Below, piece by piece: positions 6,996-7,257 of a DNA stretch of 7,257 nt. Below the pieces are notes generated by a model. That model did not search any database. It was not told where the DNA came from and saw only the letters and a program-made list of their open reading frames with translations. The DNA lies in contig URHH01000129.1 in NCBI GenBank assembly GCA_900547615.1, positions 1 through 7,257 of the forward strand, in the 5' to 3' direction. The DNA is from an uncultured Blautia sp. GTDB taxonomy: Bacteria > Bacillota > Clostridia > Lachnospirales > Lachnospiraceae. Position 1 is the stretch's first letter. Each line of letters opens with the position of its first letter. Position numbers and translations under genes: made by a program.

Positions 6996-7086
6996 GGTGA
7001 ATTCAGCCCTTATTCAGAGACAGGACACTCCGACCATCTCTTAATATGCGGCGGTTTTATTAAATTATTTTTCAATCAGTGTCAAA
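6996..7086 (+). promoter_or_regulatory. rpsO 5' leader, candidate S15 autoregulatory RNA
   Basis: This is the region between the predicted transcription start and the rpsO ATG. Three possible helices can be read by eye: AGAGA (7016-7020) with TCTCT (7037-7041); GACACT (7024-7029) with AGTGTC (7078-7083), the latter ending 3 bases before the ATG; and TTAATA (7041-7046) with TATTAA (7058-7063), whose loop holds GCGGCGG. The first two together would form a pseudoknot, because GACACT lies in the first hairpin's loop. S15 is known to repress its own mRNA through leader structures that differ between bacterial groups. Whether this leader does so is inference. No Shine-Dalgarno sequence is present before the start. 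The bases after the GCGGCGG loop (7055-7075) are very A/T-rich. Confidence 0.45.
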
Positions 7087-7257
7087 ATGATTTCAAAAGA
7101 AAAAAAAGCAGCCATTATGAAAGAATATGCAAGATGTGAAGGTGACACAGGTTCACCAGAGGTACAGATTGCCGTTCTTACAGCAAGGATCCAGGAATTA
7201 ACAGAGCACTTAAAGACACACCATAAAGATCATCATTCCAGACGTGGTCTTCTGAAA
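7087..7257 (+). CDS. rpsO: 30S ribosomal protein S15, 3'-truncated by window edge
   Basis: S15 binds the central domain of 16S rRNA early in 30S assembly, forms an intersubunit bridge, and commonly represses its own translation. The first 57 codons are present, about two thirds of the usual 88-89. The sequence begins MISKEKKAAIMKEYA, then GDTGSPEVQIAVLTARI and HLKTHHKDHHSRRGLL, all hallmark S15 segments including the rRNA-contacting GDTGS and HHSRRGL regions. The frame is open to the window end. ATG at 7087 is chosen because it gives the canonical N-terminus; upstream in-frame codons contain no ATG, GTG or TTG before the stop at 7042-7044. No Shine-Dalgarno sequence precedes it. Codons 5-7 contain a run of eight A (7100-7107). 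In many bacteria pnp follows; that lies outside the window. Confidence 0.96.
   Translation, partial: MISKEKKAAIMKEYARCEGDTGSPEVQIAVLTARIQELTEHLKTHHKDHHSRRGLLK

Noticed and set aside
6933..7139. Plus-strand 68-codon frame spanning the rpsO leader
   Set aside because: It starts inside the transporter gene, runs over the promoter and into rpsO in another frame, and has no family resemblance.
1..7257. Mobile elements, CRISPR arrays, tRNA or rRNA genes, or a novel defence-type cassette
   Set aside because: Nearly every base belongs to an intact housekeeping gene or the rpsO leader. No terminal inverted repeats, spaced repeats, transposase or tRNA-like cloverleaf was seen.

Overview
The window is a stretch of core translation and RNA-metabolism genes, all on the + strand and tightly packed, from a low-to-moderate G+C Gram-positive bacterium. 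Protein style, strong AGGAG-type ribosome binding sites and the gene order infB-rbfA-DHH phosphoesterase-truB-ribF-...-rpsO point to class Clostridia, most likely a gut Lachnospiraceae. That assignment is inference from gene order and sequence style, since no marker was searched.

Layout. Positions 2-2083 hold the 3' part of infB (IF2), whose 5' end lies upstream of the window. It is followed by rbfA (2097-2477), an NrnA-like DHH/DHHA1 phosphoesterase (2493-3455), truB (3465-4349), ribF (4365-5288), a Na/Pi-cotransporter family protein with a PhoU-like tail (5291-6949), and the first 57 codons of rpsO (7087-7257), which runs off the 3' edge. The gaps between the first six genes are only 2 to 15 bases, with no visible terminator or promoter, so they look like one transcription unit. 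The only sizeable non-coding stretch, 6950-7086, carries a convincing sigma-A-type promoter and a roughly 90-base rpsO leader.

How the genes fit together. IF2 drives initiator-tRNA loading and subunit joining, RbfA matures the 30S subunit, NrnA degrades very short RNAs and/or pAp, TruB makes pseudouridine 55 in tRNA, RibF makes FMN and FAD, and S15 is a primary-binding 30S protein that commonly regulates its own mRNA. The Na/Pi-PhoU gene is the functional outsider. It sits between ribF and rpsO, which are adjacent in the classical Bacillus arrangement.

I found no previously undescribed multi-gene system: no mobile element, CRISPR array, tRNA or rRNA gene, or defence cassette. The least ordinary parts are the rpsO leader (no recognisable Shine-Dalgarno sequence, and a possible start-site-adjacent or pseudoknot pairing), the phosphate-transporter insertion in the operon, and the RGG-like low-complexity region of IF2.
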